In this document: piece after piece, positions 10,486-22,432 of the stretch
How positions within the stretch are numbered: position 1 is the stretch's first letter
Layout: every line of letters begins with the position of its first letter
NCBI GenBank assembly: GCA_011799875.1
Contig: CM022303.1
Location: forward strand, 302,668,566-302,732,565
Reading direction: 5' to 3'
Source: Thinopyrum elongatum
Taxonomy: Eukaryota; Streptophyta; Magnoliopsida; Poales; Poaceae
DNA: 64,000 nt
Notes under the pieces: generated by a model
Database searches by the model: none
What the model saw: the letters and a program-made list of their open reading frames with translations, nothing else
Told to the model about the DNA's origin: nothing
Translations under genes and position numbers: made by a program

Positions 10486-11210
10486 ATGGCGGACTCAAGG
10501 AACAAGTTTGCACAACCGGATGAAGACACACCCTTTGGGAGACACTTGAAGGAAATCACTAAGTACCTGAACATCGGAATACCAAGCTTCACTGGGACCT
10601 ACACCGCCACTTTACCAGAAGAGGAGCGTTGGATGATTCGAGTTCAAGTTCGAGGAAGGACGTTCATGCCAGTTACCGAGTCCATAGAGTTTTCCTTTGA
10701 TGCACCAACCTGGAGTCTAGGTACGAGCATGGCAGCCCACATCGCCATGGGATGCATCGGTGAAGTTTATCACAAAGATCTTAAGGACACCATCTACCAG
10801 ATATGTGGGCGCCGAGATGAGCAATGCGAGATGATCAGCACCAGGAGAAACAGGTCCATTGCAGCTTTCATCCAGGAGTTAAACCAGCACATTCGTCGAC
10901 AGGAGAACCAGATGTGCGCAAGCATGATAGATTTGAAGAAGGTGATGACCAGGAACATGGAGAAGAGGAACTCAAGTCTACACGCGACGGATACGAGGAG
11001 GAAATCGCAGTACTAGTGGAGAAGAATGACGACCTGACAAGGAAGCTAGGAGTATTCATGGGAGACCCCGCGCCAGGAGGGGATGACAACCATCCCGAGG
11101 ACTACATCATCATCGACGACACCGACTCCGACCCCGACAGTAGTGATGATGACTATGAAGACGAAGCTGGAGCGGATATCATGGAATCTTCCACCGATCA
11201 AAATTTCTAG
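10486..11210 (+). pseudogene. Extra ORF upstream of gag in Gypsy-1 (frameshifted)
   Basis: The frame opens with ATG at 10486 (MADSRNKFAQPDEDTPFGRH) about 100 bases after the primer site and runs 176 codons to a stop. A second frame overlapping its end continues to 11210, finishing in a very acidic tail (DDTDSDPDSSDDDYEDEAG). The change of frame lies around 10950-10980, so the parent protein was probably one polypeptide of about 240 residues: a folded N-terminal part, a helical middle and an acidic C-terminus. It has no gag, zinc-knuckle, protease or polymerase motif and I recognise no domain. Its place, before gag and on the same strand, suggests an accessory protein of the element. Function unknown. 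Confidence 0.65.
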
Positions 11211-11411
11211 ATGACCACCATATGATTAGTAGAATTTCCCCATGTATATAGTAGTAGTCCGAGCACTTTTGTAATGATAGTTAGATCGATTGTATGCCCC
11301 TGCTTGAATTGATTTTGGTGTGATATGAATGTGTTTGTCTCATGTGCATATGGGTAGTGCTTTCTCATTAGACCTCACTCTAGTCAAATCTCTCCCCTCT
11401 AAACCCATCAG

Positions 11412-14400
11412 ATGCCTCTGAGACGCGACACCGGATTTGTCTTCCCACCGGAGATCACACAGTTGATCCAGCAGTAGAATGCCTTGATGCAGATACTAGT
11501 CCAGAACCAAGGCAACAACAACAACAACCCACCACCCCCACCTCCAGTTGACAACCTAGCCCGTTTTCTGAGGTTGCAGCCGCTGGTGTTTTCCAGTAGC
11601 ACCGAGCCAATAGTTGCTGATGACTGGCTACGCAGGATTGGAAGGGAGTTGACCACCACAGGATGCACAGATGCTGAGAAGGTGCGTTTTGCCGCACATC
11701 AATTGGATGGACCCGCAGCCTCATGGTGGGAGAATTACACAGCCACATTCCTTATAGCCAATGTCACCTGGGATCAATTTCAGCAAGCATTCTGCACTGC
11801 ACATGTCTCAACTGGAGCTATGAGCATGAAGAGGCGTGAGTTTCGCAGCTTGCGCCAGGGAAACCGTACTGTGGGGCAGTACGTGGATGAGTTCAGTAAG
11901 TTAGCTTGCTATGCCCCGGATGATCTGGCCACTGATGCCGCAAAGCAGGAGAAGTTTATGGAAGGGTTGAATGATGAGATGAGCATGCAGCTGATGGTAG
12001 CAACATTCGCTAACTACCAGGAGTTGGTACACCGGGCTCTTATGATTGAAGGGAAGCAGCAACAGATTGAGAGCCACAAAAGGAAGTATGGACAAGGGAA
12101 GTACAATTCAGGAGCTCAGCAGAAGCCTCGTTTTACCCCGAACTTGGGAGGATATACACATAACCATGGAGGCCATACTCACCATGGAGGAAGTTCGCAT
12201 AACCACAGTGGCCCCAAGAATGGAAACGGGAATGGAGCAGGCAGCAATCAGAACCGCTCTAACCCAGCCACACCCGCCAAGAAGGATCAAAGTCACATTA
12301 CTTGTTTCAAGTGCGAGAAGACTGGACACTACGCCAATGAGTGTCCTGAACCGAAGAATGGTAATGGCAATGGAAGCTCTGGGAAGAAGCCCAACCCTTT
12401 CAACAGGGGACAAGTGAACCACGTTAACGTGGAGGAGGTTGAAGAGCAGCCAGACGCAGTTATAGGTAAGTTTTTGGTTAAGTCATTTACTGCAATCGTT
12501 CTTTTTGATACTGGTGCATCGCATTCATACATTTCAAAGGGATTTGTGGATAAGTATAAGTTGCCCACTAAAGTTCTTAGGACACCTATGTTAGTAAGCT
12601 CACCAGGAGCGGAGTATATGGCAAGTCAAGGATGTTTTCAGATGCCATTGACCATAGGTAGGCACGTGTTCCCCTCAGACTTAATAATTTTGGAGTCACA
12701 AGGATTGGATGTGATACTAGGCATGGATTGGCTATCGATGTATGGAGGAAACATCGATTGCGCTAGTAAGTCAATTCTTCTCACCACCCCAGAGGGAAAA
12801 AGGATCAAGTATGTATCCAGGCATGCGTCAAGGAGAACCCAAATAAATTCCCTCTCAGGAGTTGTTCAGGAGGAAGTGCCAGTAGTGAAGGATTACCCAG
12901 ATGTATTTCCAGAGGAGTTACCAGGCATGCCGCCGGATCGAGACATTGAGTTTTTGATAGAGCTGTTGCCAGGCACTGGACCGATATCGAAGAGACCATA
13001 TCGGATGCCCGCAAATGATCTGGAGGAGATTAAGAAGCAGATCAAGGAGTTATTGGAGAAAGGTTACATTCGACGAAGTTCATCACCGTGGGGAGCCCCA
13101 GTGCTCTTGGTTGAGAAGAAGGATGTATCATTGAGAATGGTTGTTGATTATCGTGCATTGAATGAAGTGACGATCAAGAACAAGTACCCACTGCCGATGA
13201 TCAATGATTTGTTTGATCAGTTGCAAGGAGCTAAAGTGTTCTCCAAGATCGATCTGAGATCAGGATACCACCAGTTGAAGATCCGAGAACAGGATATACC
13301 TAAGACAGCCTTCACCACAAGGTATGGGCTATATGAGTATACGGTTATGTCATTTGGATTAACTAATGCCCCTGCCTATTTTATGAGTATGATGAATAAA
13401 GTGTTCATGGAGTTCTTGGATAAGTTTTTCGTGGTGTTCATTAATGATATCTTGGTGTACTCGAAGAATGAAGAGGAACACAAGGAGCATTTGCGTTTAG
13501 TTCTCGAGAAGCTCAGGGAACATCAGTTGTATGCCAAGTTCAGCAAATGTGAGTTTTGGTTGAAGGAAGTTGGATTTCTTGGACATGTTATATCAGGAGA
13601 AGGTATAGCAGTAGACCTCACCAAGGTTCAGTTAGTCACTGAGTGGTTGGCACCCACCTTAGTTGGAGAGATCCGCAGCTTTCTTGGACTTGCAGGATAT
13701 TATTGGAGATTTATTGAGAATTTTTCTAAGATTGCGAAGCCTATGACGGAGTTACTGAAGAAGGACACCAAGTTCAAATGGACAGATGGATGTGAGGCAA
13801 GTTTTCAGGAGCTGAAGAAACGTTTGGTTACAGCCCCAGTACTAATTCTGCCGGATATACGCAAGGATTTCCAAGTGTATTGCGACGCTTCTCGCTTAGG
13901 ACTTGGAGGTGTACTTATGCAGGACGGAAGAGTTGTCTCATATGCCTCACGTCAGCTTCGACCGCATGAGTTGAATTATGCCACGCATGATTTGGAGTTA
14001 GCAGCTGTAGTTCATGCACTCAAGACCTGGAGACATTTTCTTATTGGGAACCGTTGTGATGTGTACATGGATCATAAGAGTTTGAAGTACATTTTCACAC
14101 AGAAGGAGCTGAATCTCAGGCAGAGGAGATGGTTGGAGCTTATAAAGGATTATGATATGAAGTTGCATTATCACCCAGGAAAGGCCAATGTCGTAGCAGA
14201 CGCTTTGAGCTGGAAGAGTTATGTCAATACCCTCATAAGCGGAGGATTACCAAAGGAGTTAGCCGAAGATCTCAGGGAGCTTCGTTTGGAGATAGTCCCT
14301 AGAGTTTTTGTCGCAGCAATGGAGGTAACGTCAACATTATTGGGAAAAATTCGAGCAGCTCAGAAAGATGATAAGGAAATTGCTGAGATAAAGGAGAGGA

Positions 14401-14684
14401 TGAGCAAAGGAAAAGCCAAAGGTTTTCGTGAGGATGAACACGACACTTTGTGGTTTGAGGACCATGTTTATGTACCCAATAATGCGGAGATCAGGAAGTT
14501 GATACTACAGGAAGCTCATGACTCGCCATACTCGATACACCTCGGAAACACCAAGATGTATTTGGATCTGAAGGAGCGTTTCTGGTGGACTGGTATGAAG
14601 AAGGACATTGCCGAGTATGTAGCCTTATGTGATGTATGTCAGAGAGTGAAAGCGGAACATCAGAAGCCAGTAGGATTACTGTAG
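11412..14684 (+). pseudogene. gag-pol: Gypsy-1 gag-protease-RT-RNase H-integrase N-terminus
   Basis: The frame most naturally starts at ATG 11412 but meets TAG at 11475-11477; beyond that it is open for 1066 codons to TAG at 14682-14684. Residues below count from 11484. Gag comes first ([31 protein letters not shown]). Zinc knuckle [14 protein letters not shown] lies at ~274-287. Protease follows with [12 protein letters not shown] at ~342 and LGMDWL. RT has [23 protein letters not shown] and a catalytic site altered to FINDILVYS (normal Asp is Asn at residue 654). RNase H begins near 800 ([13 protein letters not shown]). The integrase zinc domain (HDSPYSIH...CDVCQRVK) closes the frame. With Asp lost from the RT site, the enzyme should be inactive. 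Confidence 0.95.
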
Positions 14685-15812
14685 CCTATGCCGATACCCG
14701 AATGGAAGTGGGATAAGCTTGGCATGGATTTCATCACCGGATTACCCAGGACCCGATCGGGATATGATTCTATCTGGGTAGTAGTGGATCGTTTGACCAA
14801 AGTGGCTCACTTTATCCCAGTGAAAACCACCTATACGAGTGCAAAGTTGGCCAAGATATATATGACCAGGATCGTATGTCTGCATGGAGTTCCGAGGACC
14901 ATCGTATCAGATAGAGGAACACAGTTTACTTCAAAGTTTTGGCACCAGCTGCACCAGACCTTGGGTACCAGGCTAGAGTTTAGTACAACCTTTCATCCGC
15001 AGACAGATGGACAGACCGAGAGAGTTAATCAGATTCTGGAGGACATGTTGAGAGCTTGTGCACTAGATTACGGATCGAGTTGGGATGACAATTTGCCCTA
15101 CGTGGAGTTCTCATACAACAACAGCTACCAAGCCAGTTTGAAGATGGCCCCTTTTGAAGCTTTGTATGGAAGGAGGTGCAGAACACCGTTGATGTGGGAT
15201 GAAGTTGGAGACCGTCAGTTGTTTGGACCAGATTTGATTAAAGAATCTGAAGAGAAGGTTAAGTTGATTCGGGATAGACTGAAGGTAGCTCAGTCCAGAC
15301 AGAAGAGTTATGCCGATACCAAGCACAAGGAGGTAGTCTATGAAATCGGAGACAGAGCATATCTTCATGTGTCACCTCTGCGAGGAGTTAAATGCTTTGG
15401 AGTCAAGGGAAAGTTAGCCCCGAGATTTGTAGGACCATACCGAGTTTTGGAACGTATGGGAGAGGTGGCCTATAAGTTGGAGTTACCCGACGGACTATCA
15501 GGAGTTCATGATGTGTTTCATGTTTCCCAGTTGAAGAAGTGCCATGCAGAGATGGCCGATATTCCTCTGAGAGATACAGTACCCCTGGAAGCAATTCAGT
15601 TGGATAGTGATCTGACCTACGAGGAGAAACCCGTCAAGATTCTCGAGTTTGCCAGCAGAGTTACACGCAACAAGGTTATCAAGTTTTGCAAAGTTCAGTG
15701 GAGCCACCATACTGAGGATGAAGCCACCTGGGAACAAGAGGAAGACCTACGGAAAGACCACCCACACCTATTTTCTAGCCAACCTGAATCTCGAGGACGA
15801 GATTCGTCTTAA
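14685..15812 (+). pseudogene. pol: Gypsy-1 integrase core and chromodomain-like tail
   Basis: Continues the gag-pol frame after the TAG at 14682 without a frameshift. The integrase core triad is complete (residues counted from ATG 14688): Asp14 in LGMDFITGLP, Asp75 in IVSDRGTQF and Glu111 in QTDGQTERVNQ, with the standard 35-residue D-E gap. The C-terminal part has the GPY-like segment (KLAPRFVGPYRVLERMG, VFHVSQLKK). It ends with a chromodomain-like block (VKILEFASRVTRNKV..., then KVQWSHHTEDEATWEQEEDL), which in chromoviruses steers insertion to marked chromatin. The stop codon separates it from the polymerase part, so it would be made only by readthrough. Confidence 0.93.
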
Positions 15813-15824
15813 GGGGCGTAGGTT
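15811..15824 (+). other. Gypsy-1 polypurine tract
   Basis: Purine-rich AAGGGGCGTAGGTT directly precedes the 3' LTR start, so it is the likely plus-strand primer. It is less pure than usual. Confidence 0.6.
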
Positions 15825-18576
15825 TGTAACATCCCAAATTTTCAATTTGGAATGTTATACATAGGTCATCATTTGCATATCACATTTTATTTGCATTTTG
15901 ATTGTGACCCTAAAAATCCTAAGCAACTCAAGGACCCAAGGAGAGAGTTGGGGATTTTATTATTTTCATATTTGAATTTTCTCAAATATTGAAAAGAGGA
16001 TCATTTTGGTTTTATTTATTTTTCTCTCCAAAATATTTCATATTAAAAACATATGAGAGGAGATAATATGACTTCTCAAAAATAAAAGAAATAATGGAGG
16101 AAAAATGTTAAAATCAAATAAATAATTTTATTTGGATTTTATTGCTATTTTATTTGAATTAGAAAAATATGCATTTTTCAAAATTGTATTTTTAGGCCAA
16201 GAAAATGTTCACTTTGTTCTAAATATTTTATTTAGACGGTGAAAACTGTTTTTGGCATTTTTAGATTTTTTATATTTTATTTAGGATTTTTCTCGGGGGA
16301 ATCTTATTTAAAAAATAACTTTTCGGACCGACTGGGCCGAAGCCTAGCCGGCCCAGCTCGCGCCGTTCCCGACCCCGAGCGGGAGTCCCACCGCCGCACG
16401 GTCACCGAGGGAGTCCGAGCCGGACTCCCCATGGCCGCCCCCTTCCCCAAGCCGGCCCCTCCGAGCCCTTTATATGCCGCCGCCCCCCCCTCGTCTCCCC
16501 ACACCGCCGCCGCAGCAAGCAGCAGCAGCAGCAGGCCCGCACCGCCGCCGCTCGCAGCCGCCTACCGCCGCCGCCACCTGCCGCGCTGCCCCGCGCCGCA
16601 CCCCGCTGCCCGCGCCTCGCCCCGCGCAGCCGCGCCGCCGCCCGCGGAGCCCGCCGCCTTCGCCGTAGCCGCGCCGGAGCCGCCGGATCTCGCCGCTAGT
16701 TTTTTTTCGGTTTAGGTAAAAACCGTCTCGGTTTTTTTTTTAAAACCCTAGTTCGTTTTTTTTATTTTATTAGATCGGTTCAGTTTTCTCGGTTTAGTTC
16801 GTTTGCGTTCATTCGTTCGTTTTAACGAACGTTTTCGCCCGTTCGTCTCTGTTAGCGGAAGTTCGTCCGATAGATTTTTTTTCTTTTTCTGCCAGGGACC
16901 TATCTGCGATTACTTTTATCGCAGATCAACCCCTGATCTTCAAACCCTCGCCGTTTCTAAACCGTCGTCCAAATCCAGTGAAACCAACGCCAAAATCTTC
17001 GTCTCGAACCCCTCTTTCTGTTTAATCAACTTGAACATGATTTTAACAATTTAAAATTTGGTTTCAAGCAGATTTGTTTTTGAAGTTCTTTTGACCGTAG
17101 TTTCAGTTTCGTAGCTCCGATTCGATTGATTCTTTTTGCAGATCGAATCTCTTCAGTTGAACTTTCAGATTTGATCTTCTTATTTGAGTTTTACCCTTGA
17201 ATCTATGCTTGATTGCTTATGTATGCTATTGTTTGTTTACGATAGAATTCCTGGAGTGCGAAGCGTGCTACTATGAGTCTCTAGGGTTTGCAGATCATCA
17301 GCAAGGCAAGTAACACATTGATCATACTCTTTTCATACCCAGTTTTTATGCATTAGTTCCAATCCTCAAACACTGCATGATTAGGATGTGATTAACTTGT
17401 GGGTATTGGGAAGTAGATGATGAGGTAGAACCTATTGCCCTTTATTATCAAACCCTTGGGAGTTTCTTTCACGTTATGCTTATATTGCCATGCTATGCTC
17501 GTAGACGTGGATTGGGTTTGAGTGTATCCATGAAAGATGTGAGATTGTTAATTAATGGTTAACTTAAGGTGGCTACTTAAATACACATCTGGGTGGATTG
17601 GTTGCAGGCACCTGGGGATATACCAGTGTTGTCTTTTTGGTTCGCCACCCAGGCTCAAAGGGATCATAAGATTATTTCATACTAGAAACTTCCGTGTGCA
17701 GCCACAAGCTATTATGGGCTCTAGCATAGTTGAGTATGTTGCAGGACCTCTTTCAGTGGTAGGCTAGCAGATGTAGGGGAAAGTAGGTGTAACTGTCTAC
17801 CCAGAGTAAAGAGTAAATGCTTCTGAAAGACTGTGTCTCGGTCATCCGTTTCTCAAACATCATGTAGTGCAAGAAATCCAACGGAGGAGATCGAGTCTTA
17901 TGGGGAAAAGTGCACAAACCTCTGCAGAGTGTACAAACTAATCATGATTAGCCGTGTCCCCGGTTATGGACATCTTGAGTATCTGGTACTTGAATTATTG
18001 ATTTGATCTCATCACTCTAAATTAATTTGTTGGGTTTAATGATTACTTTTAATTGGGATTGAGTTGGGGATTTACCTTCTCAATGTTTAACAACTACCAT
18101 GATAGTTAAATAAAACATATTCCTTTGATGTAGGAAAAATTTGGCTTTTCGCAAAACAATATAACCCTAGAGCTTTCCACCAGCCAAATATGCATGTAGT
18201 GATAGCAATTTTCTGTTCCTTGCTCTACTGTGTTATATTGCCAGCATATTCCATGTGCTGGCCCGTTTCGGGCTGCAACATATCATGTTGCAGACTTTTC
18301 AGACGAAGAGTAAGGTGCGCTAGGTCGTTGTCATGCACTCAGCTATGCCGTTGGAGTTGATGGACTCACTTTATCTTCCAAGCCTTCTGCTGTTACTTTA
18401 TTTAGATGGCCTTAAGCCATATTTATTGTAATAAGTTCTATTTTGAGACATTCGATGTAATAAGTGTGTGATTGCACTCTGTTATAAATCCTTCGAGTAC
18501 TGTGTGTGTCAGCATTACCGATCCAGGGATGACACTTGAACACAGAGATTTGACCATCTGAGGTCGGATCGCTACA
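15825..18576 (+). repeat. Gypsy-1 3' LTR
   Basis: 2752 bp, same ends as the 5' LTR and colinear with it throughout. It has an extra ~30 bp in the poly-T/GGTTTAGG stretch near 16700-16745 and a shorter (GTTC)n run than the 5' copy. Confidence 0.95.
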
Positions 18577-18646
18577 TACCATCATCTTTCAACTTAGCTT
18601 TCTCTAGGAACGCATTAAAATTCAGGGGAATGGTAGCACGGGCCAT
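18577..18646 (-). pseudogene. gag: Copia-1 gag start, separated by Gypsy-1
   Basis: On the minus strand ATG at 18644-18646 opens MARATIPLNFNAFLEKAKLK and runs into the Gypsy-1 insertion. After removing the insertion and one copy of TACCA the frame continues with the gag codons ending at 7632. The same gag start is seen in Copia-3 at 39149. Confidence 0.85.
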
Positions 18647-19862
18647 TGATCTACAACATAGATATGCAAATACTATCAGGACTAAGTTCATGATTAATTT
18701 AGTTCAATTAATCAAATTACTTAAGAACTCCCACTTAAATAGACATTCCTCAAGTCATCTAAGTGATACGTGATCCAAATCAACTAACCCATGTCCGATC
18801 ATCTCGTGAGAGGGGGTAGTCATCAATGGTAAACATCTCTATGTTGATCATATCTACTATATGATTCACATTCGACCTTTCCGTCTCCAGTGTTTCGAGG
18901 CCATGTTTGTACATGCTAGGCTTGTCAAGTTTAACCCAAGTATTCCGCATTTGCAAAACTGTCTTGTACCCGTTGTATGTGAACGTAGAGTCTATCACAC
19001 CCGATCATCACGTGGTGTCTCAACACGACGAACTGTAGCAACGGTGCATACTCAGGGAGAACACTTTTATCTTGAAATTAAGTGAAGTGATCATCTTATA
19101 ATGCTACCGCCGTTCTAAGCAAAATAAGATGCATAAAGGATAAACATCACATGGAATCAAAATATGTGACATGATATGGCCATCATCTTGTGCTTTTGAT
19201 CTCCATCTCCAAAGCATCGTCATGATCTCCATTGTCACCGGCTCGACACCTTGATCTCCATCGTTGCGTCGTGGTCGTCTCGCCAATTATTGCTTCTACA
19301 ACTATCGCTAACGCATAGTGATAAGGTAAAGCAATTGCATGGCGTTTGCATTTCATACAATAAAGCGACAACCATAAGGCTCCTGGCAGTTGCCAATAAC
19401 TTACAAAACATGATCATCTCATACAACAATGTATATCACATCATGTCTTGACCATATCACATCACAACATGCCCTGCAAAAACAAGTTAGACATCCTCTA
19501 CTTTGTGGCTGCTACGGGCTTCTAGCAAGAACCGTTTTTACCTACGGCAAAAACTACAACGGTGATTCATCAAGTTTGCCGTTTTAACCTTCTTCAAAGA
19601 CCGGCCGCAGTCAAATTCGATTCAACTAAAGTAGGAGAAACAGACACCCGCCAGCCAGCTTTATGCAAAACTAGTTGCATGTCTGTCGGTGGAACCGGTC
19701 TCATGTACGTGGACATGTAAGGTTGGTCCAGGCCGCTTCATCCCACAATACCGCCGAATCAAAATAAGACGTTGGTGGTAAGCAGTATGACTATCACTGC
19801 CCACAACTCTTTGTGTTCTACTCGTGCATATCATCTACGCATAGACCTGGCTCTAATACCAC
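18647..19862 (-). other. Copia-1 untranslated leader with primer binding site
   Basis: About 1.2 kb between gag start and 5' LTR, colinear with the leaders of Copia-2 (27753-28986) and Copia-3 (39150-40420). Short frames in it are not conserved. Next to the LTR, the minus strand reads TGGTATTAGAGCCAGG (ending near 19861), one mismatch from the tRNA-iMet complement. Confidence 0.85.
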
Positions 19863-21625
19863 TGTTGGGAATCGTTGCATGGAAAACAAAAAAAATTCTA
19901 TGCACACGCAATGATCTATCTATGGAGATGCATAGCAACGAGGGGAAGAGTGTGTCTATGTACCCTCATAGACCGAAAGCGGAAGCGTTTAACAACGCGG
20001 TTGATGTAGTCGAACTTCTTCGTGCTCCAACCGATCAAGTACCAAACATACGACACCTCCGTGTTCTGTACACGTTCAGCTCGGTGACGTCCCTCGCCTT
20101 CTTGATCCAGCAAGATGTCGAGGTAGTAGATGAGTTCCGTCAGCACGACGGCGTGGTGACGATGATGGTGAAGTGATCTTCGCAGGGCTTCGCCTAAGCA
20201 CTATGAAAATATGACCGGGGGTGTAAACGGTGGAGGGGGGCGCCGCACACGGCTAAACAATTGTCTCGGTGTGCTAGGCGCCCCCCCTCCCACATATATA
20301 TAGGTGGAGGGGAGGATGGAGCAGCCAGGAGGGCGCCCCATGTAGGCCGAATCCTACTTGGGGTCCTCCCAAGTGGCGCGCCCCCTGCCTTATTTGTCGG
20401 AGGGGGAAGGAAGGGGGGGGGGAGGAGGAAGGATGGGGGAATCTTATTCCCTTTCTTTCCTTTCCTCCTTCCCCTTTCCTTCTCCACCTTGGCCGGCCCA
20501 TATGGGGGGCGCACCAGCCCCTTTGTGGCTGGTGTGTTTCCCCTCTTGGCCCATAAGGCCCATATCTTTTGCCGGGGGTGCCCGGAACCCCTTCCGGTGA
20601 CCCGATAAGTACACGGTGACCACCGAAACACTTCCAGTGTTCGAATACCATCGTCATATATATCAATCTTTACCTCTCGACCATTTCAAGACTCCTCATC
20701 ATGTCCGTGATCTCATCCGGGACTCCGAACAACATTCGGTCACCAAATCACATAACTCATATAAAACTCTACCGTCAACGAACGTTAAGCGTGCGGACCC
20801 TACGGGTTCGAGAACTATGTAGACATGACCGAGACACCTCTCCGGTCAATAACCAATAGCGGAACCTGGATGCTCATATTGGCTCCTACATATTCTACGA
20901 AGACCTTTATCGGTCGAACCGTTATGACAACATACGTAATTCCCTGTGTCCATCGGTATGTTACTTGCCCGAGATTCGATCTTCGGTATTTTCCTACCTA
21001 GTTTAATCTCGTTACCGGCAAGTCTCTTTACTCGTTCCATAATACATCACCTCGTGACCAACTCCTTAGTCATTTGCTTGCAAGCTTATGATGTGTATTA
21101 CCGAGAGGGCCCAGAGATACCTCTCCGAAACTCGGAGTGACAAATCCTAATCTCGATCTATGCCAACTCAACAAACACCTTTGGAGATACCTGTAGAGCA
21201 TCTTTATAATCACCCAGTTACGTTGTGACGTTTGATAGCACACAAGGCATTCCTCCGGTATCCAGGAGTTGCATAATCTCATAGTCGAAGGAATATGTAT
21301 TTGACATGAAGAAATCAATAGCAAGAAAACTGAACGATCATTATGCTAAGCTAACGGATGGATCTTGTCCATCACATCATTCTCCTAATGATGTGATCCC
21401 GTTATCAAATGACAACTCATCTCCATGGTCAAGAAACCTTAACTATCTTTGATCAACGAGCTAGTCTAGTAGAGGCTTACTAGGGACACGGTGTTTGTTT
21501 ATGTATTCACACATGTATTATGGTTTCCGATCAATACAATTCTAGCATGAATAATAAACCTTTATCACGAATAAGAAAATATAAAATAACAACTTTATTA
21601 TTGCCTCTAGGGCATATTTCCTTCA
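19863..21625 (-). repeat. Copia-1 5' LTR
   Basis: 1763 bp, mate of 1936-3684. It carries the same purine/pyrimidine-biased stretch at about 20398-20490. Flanked on the right by the GGGAG duplication. Confidence 0.93.
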
Positions 21626-21630
21626 GGGAG
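21626..21630. repeat. Copia-1 target-site duplication, right (GGGAG)
   Basis: Exact copy of 1931-1935. The Harbinger-like element resumes immediately after it. Confidence 0.9.
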
Positions 21631-22073
21631 CGGCGGAGTGCAATGCAGACCGCCATTGCCTCCTCCAACCCGCACGGGATGACACCTCAGTCTACGGTTC
21701 TGGACTGGTCCGAGTCAGATCCACTGCCCGCCATGCCGTAGACGACTGGAAATTGCCGGAGGTGAGCTCGGGTGACGGAGGGAGTGGAGGGGACAGGAGT
21801 GTGAAGTGGTTTGGGTTTTGTCCGGTGAGTGGATGGAGACGAATATATGTAAGGTAGGGTGGATCAGCGTGAGCCGGGCCCGACGTGGCGGACGCGCCCG
21901 GGCGCCCTGATATTCGACCCATATTTGGGCTGGATATGAGGGGTGCCGGTCGGCCCGGACATTTCAGGCCCGTTTAAAGCATTCGTCTGAGTCAAAATTT
22001 CATGACCGGTAAGTGACCGAACGGGCCGCCCGGACGTTTGATGAGGGTTTGAGGCGCTCGGCTGTAGATGCTC
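21631..22073. mobile_element. Harbinger-like DNA transposon, right part
   Basis: Continuation of 1189-1930 beyond Copia-1. The final ~180 bp are GC-rich and end GGCTGTAGATGCTC, followed by TAA (22074-22076), matching the left terminus. The subterminal region (GACGCGCCCGGGCGCCC..., GGCTGGATATGAGGGGTGCCGG) is shared with the element at 24490-25888, placing both in one family. Confidence 0.7.
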
Positions 22074-22076
22074 TAA

Positions 22077-22256
22077 GGATTTTTATCTACCATTTGTGTC
22101 CTTGCCCTTAAAAATTACAACTGTTTAAAAATGCCATCGTTTCATGTGATAATTGCTAAAAAATATCATTAGATATCTCATAACATTGTTTCATTAGATG
22201 TTCGCTAAAAACACTATTAGACATCATTACTGTGAGGTCAAATCTATTGATCATGT
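22077..22256. other. AT-rich spacer with an imperfect direct repeat
   Basis: Holds two related segments, GCTAAAAAATATCATTAGAT at 22155 and GCTAAAAACACTATTAGACA at 22204, 49 bases apart. Otherwise unassigned. Confidence 0.4.
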
Positions 22257-22432
22257 TACTGCCTCCGTTCGAGTTTATTGGGCCCATGTGAGGCACGACA
22301 CAAAGACCAAGGAGAAGCACACGACGGCAGAGAATCGGGGAAATAAATCTGCTATATTTACTTCCTAATCTCTCATATTAATGGCCATATTAACTAAACA
22401 CACACATGTGGGCGAGCTGGCTTCCATGCTTA

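Larger units (their letters stand above)
7633..18576 (+). mobile_element. Gypsy-1: Tekay-type chromovirus inserted in Copia-1 gag
   Basis: 10,944-bp Ty3/gypsy element with long LTRs (7633-10379 and 15825-18576), an exact TACCA duplication, a tRNA-iMet primer site at 10383, and the internal order: extra 5' ORF, gag, zinc knuckle, protease, RT, RNase H, integrase, chromodomain-like tail. RT before integrase marks gypsy, and the C-terminal chromodomain with ~2.7-kb LTRs fits the Tekay/Del lineage. The coding region is long and lightly damaged (two in-frame stops, one frameshift, one catalytic change), so the insertion is younger than Copia-1. The two LTRs differ at scattered sites, mainly transitions, and by short indels in GC-rich parts. 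Confidence 0.95.
1936..21625 (-). mobile_element. Copia-1: Angela/BARE/WIS-type LTR retrotransposon, minus strand, split by Gypsy-1
   Basis: Full-length Ty1/copia element with two LTRs (1936-3684 and 19863-21625), a GGGAG target duplication, a polypurine tract next to the left LTR and a tRNA-Met-type primer site next to the right LTR. Transcription would therefore run right to left. Gene order on the minus strand is gag, zinc knuckle, protease, integrase, RT, RNase H, the copia order. A 10.9-kb chromovirus sits inside gag. Without it the element is about 8.7 kb, as expected for this family. Stops and frameshifts split the coding region, so it is not functional. Of the three Copia copies here only this one keeps the complete RNase H region. 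Confidence 0.93.
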
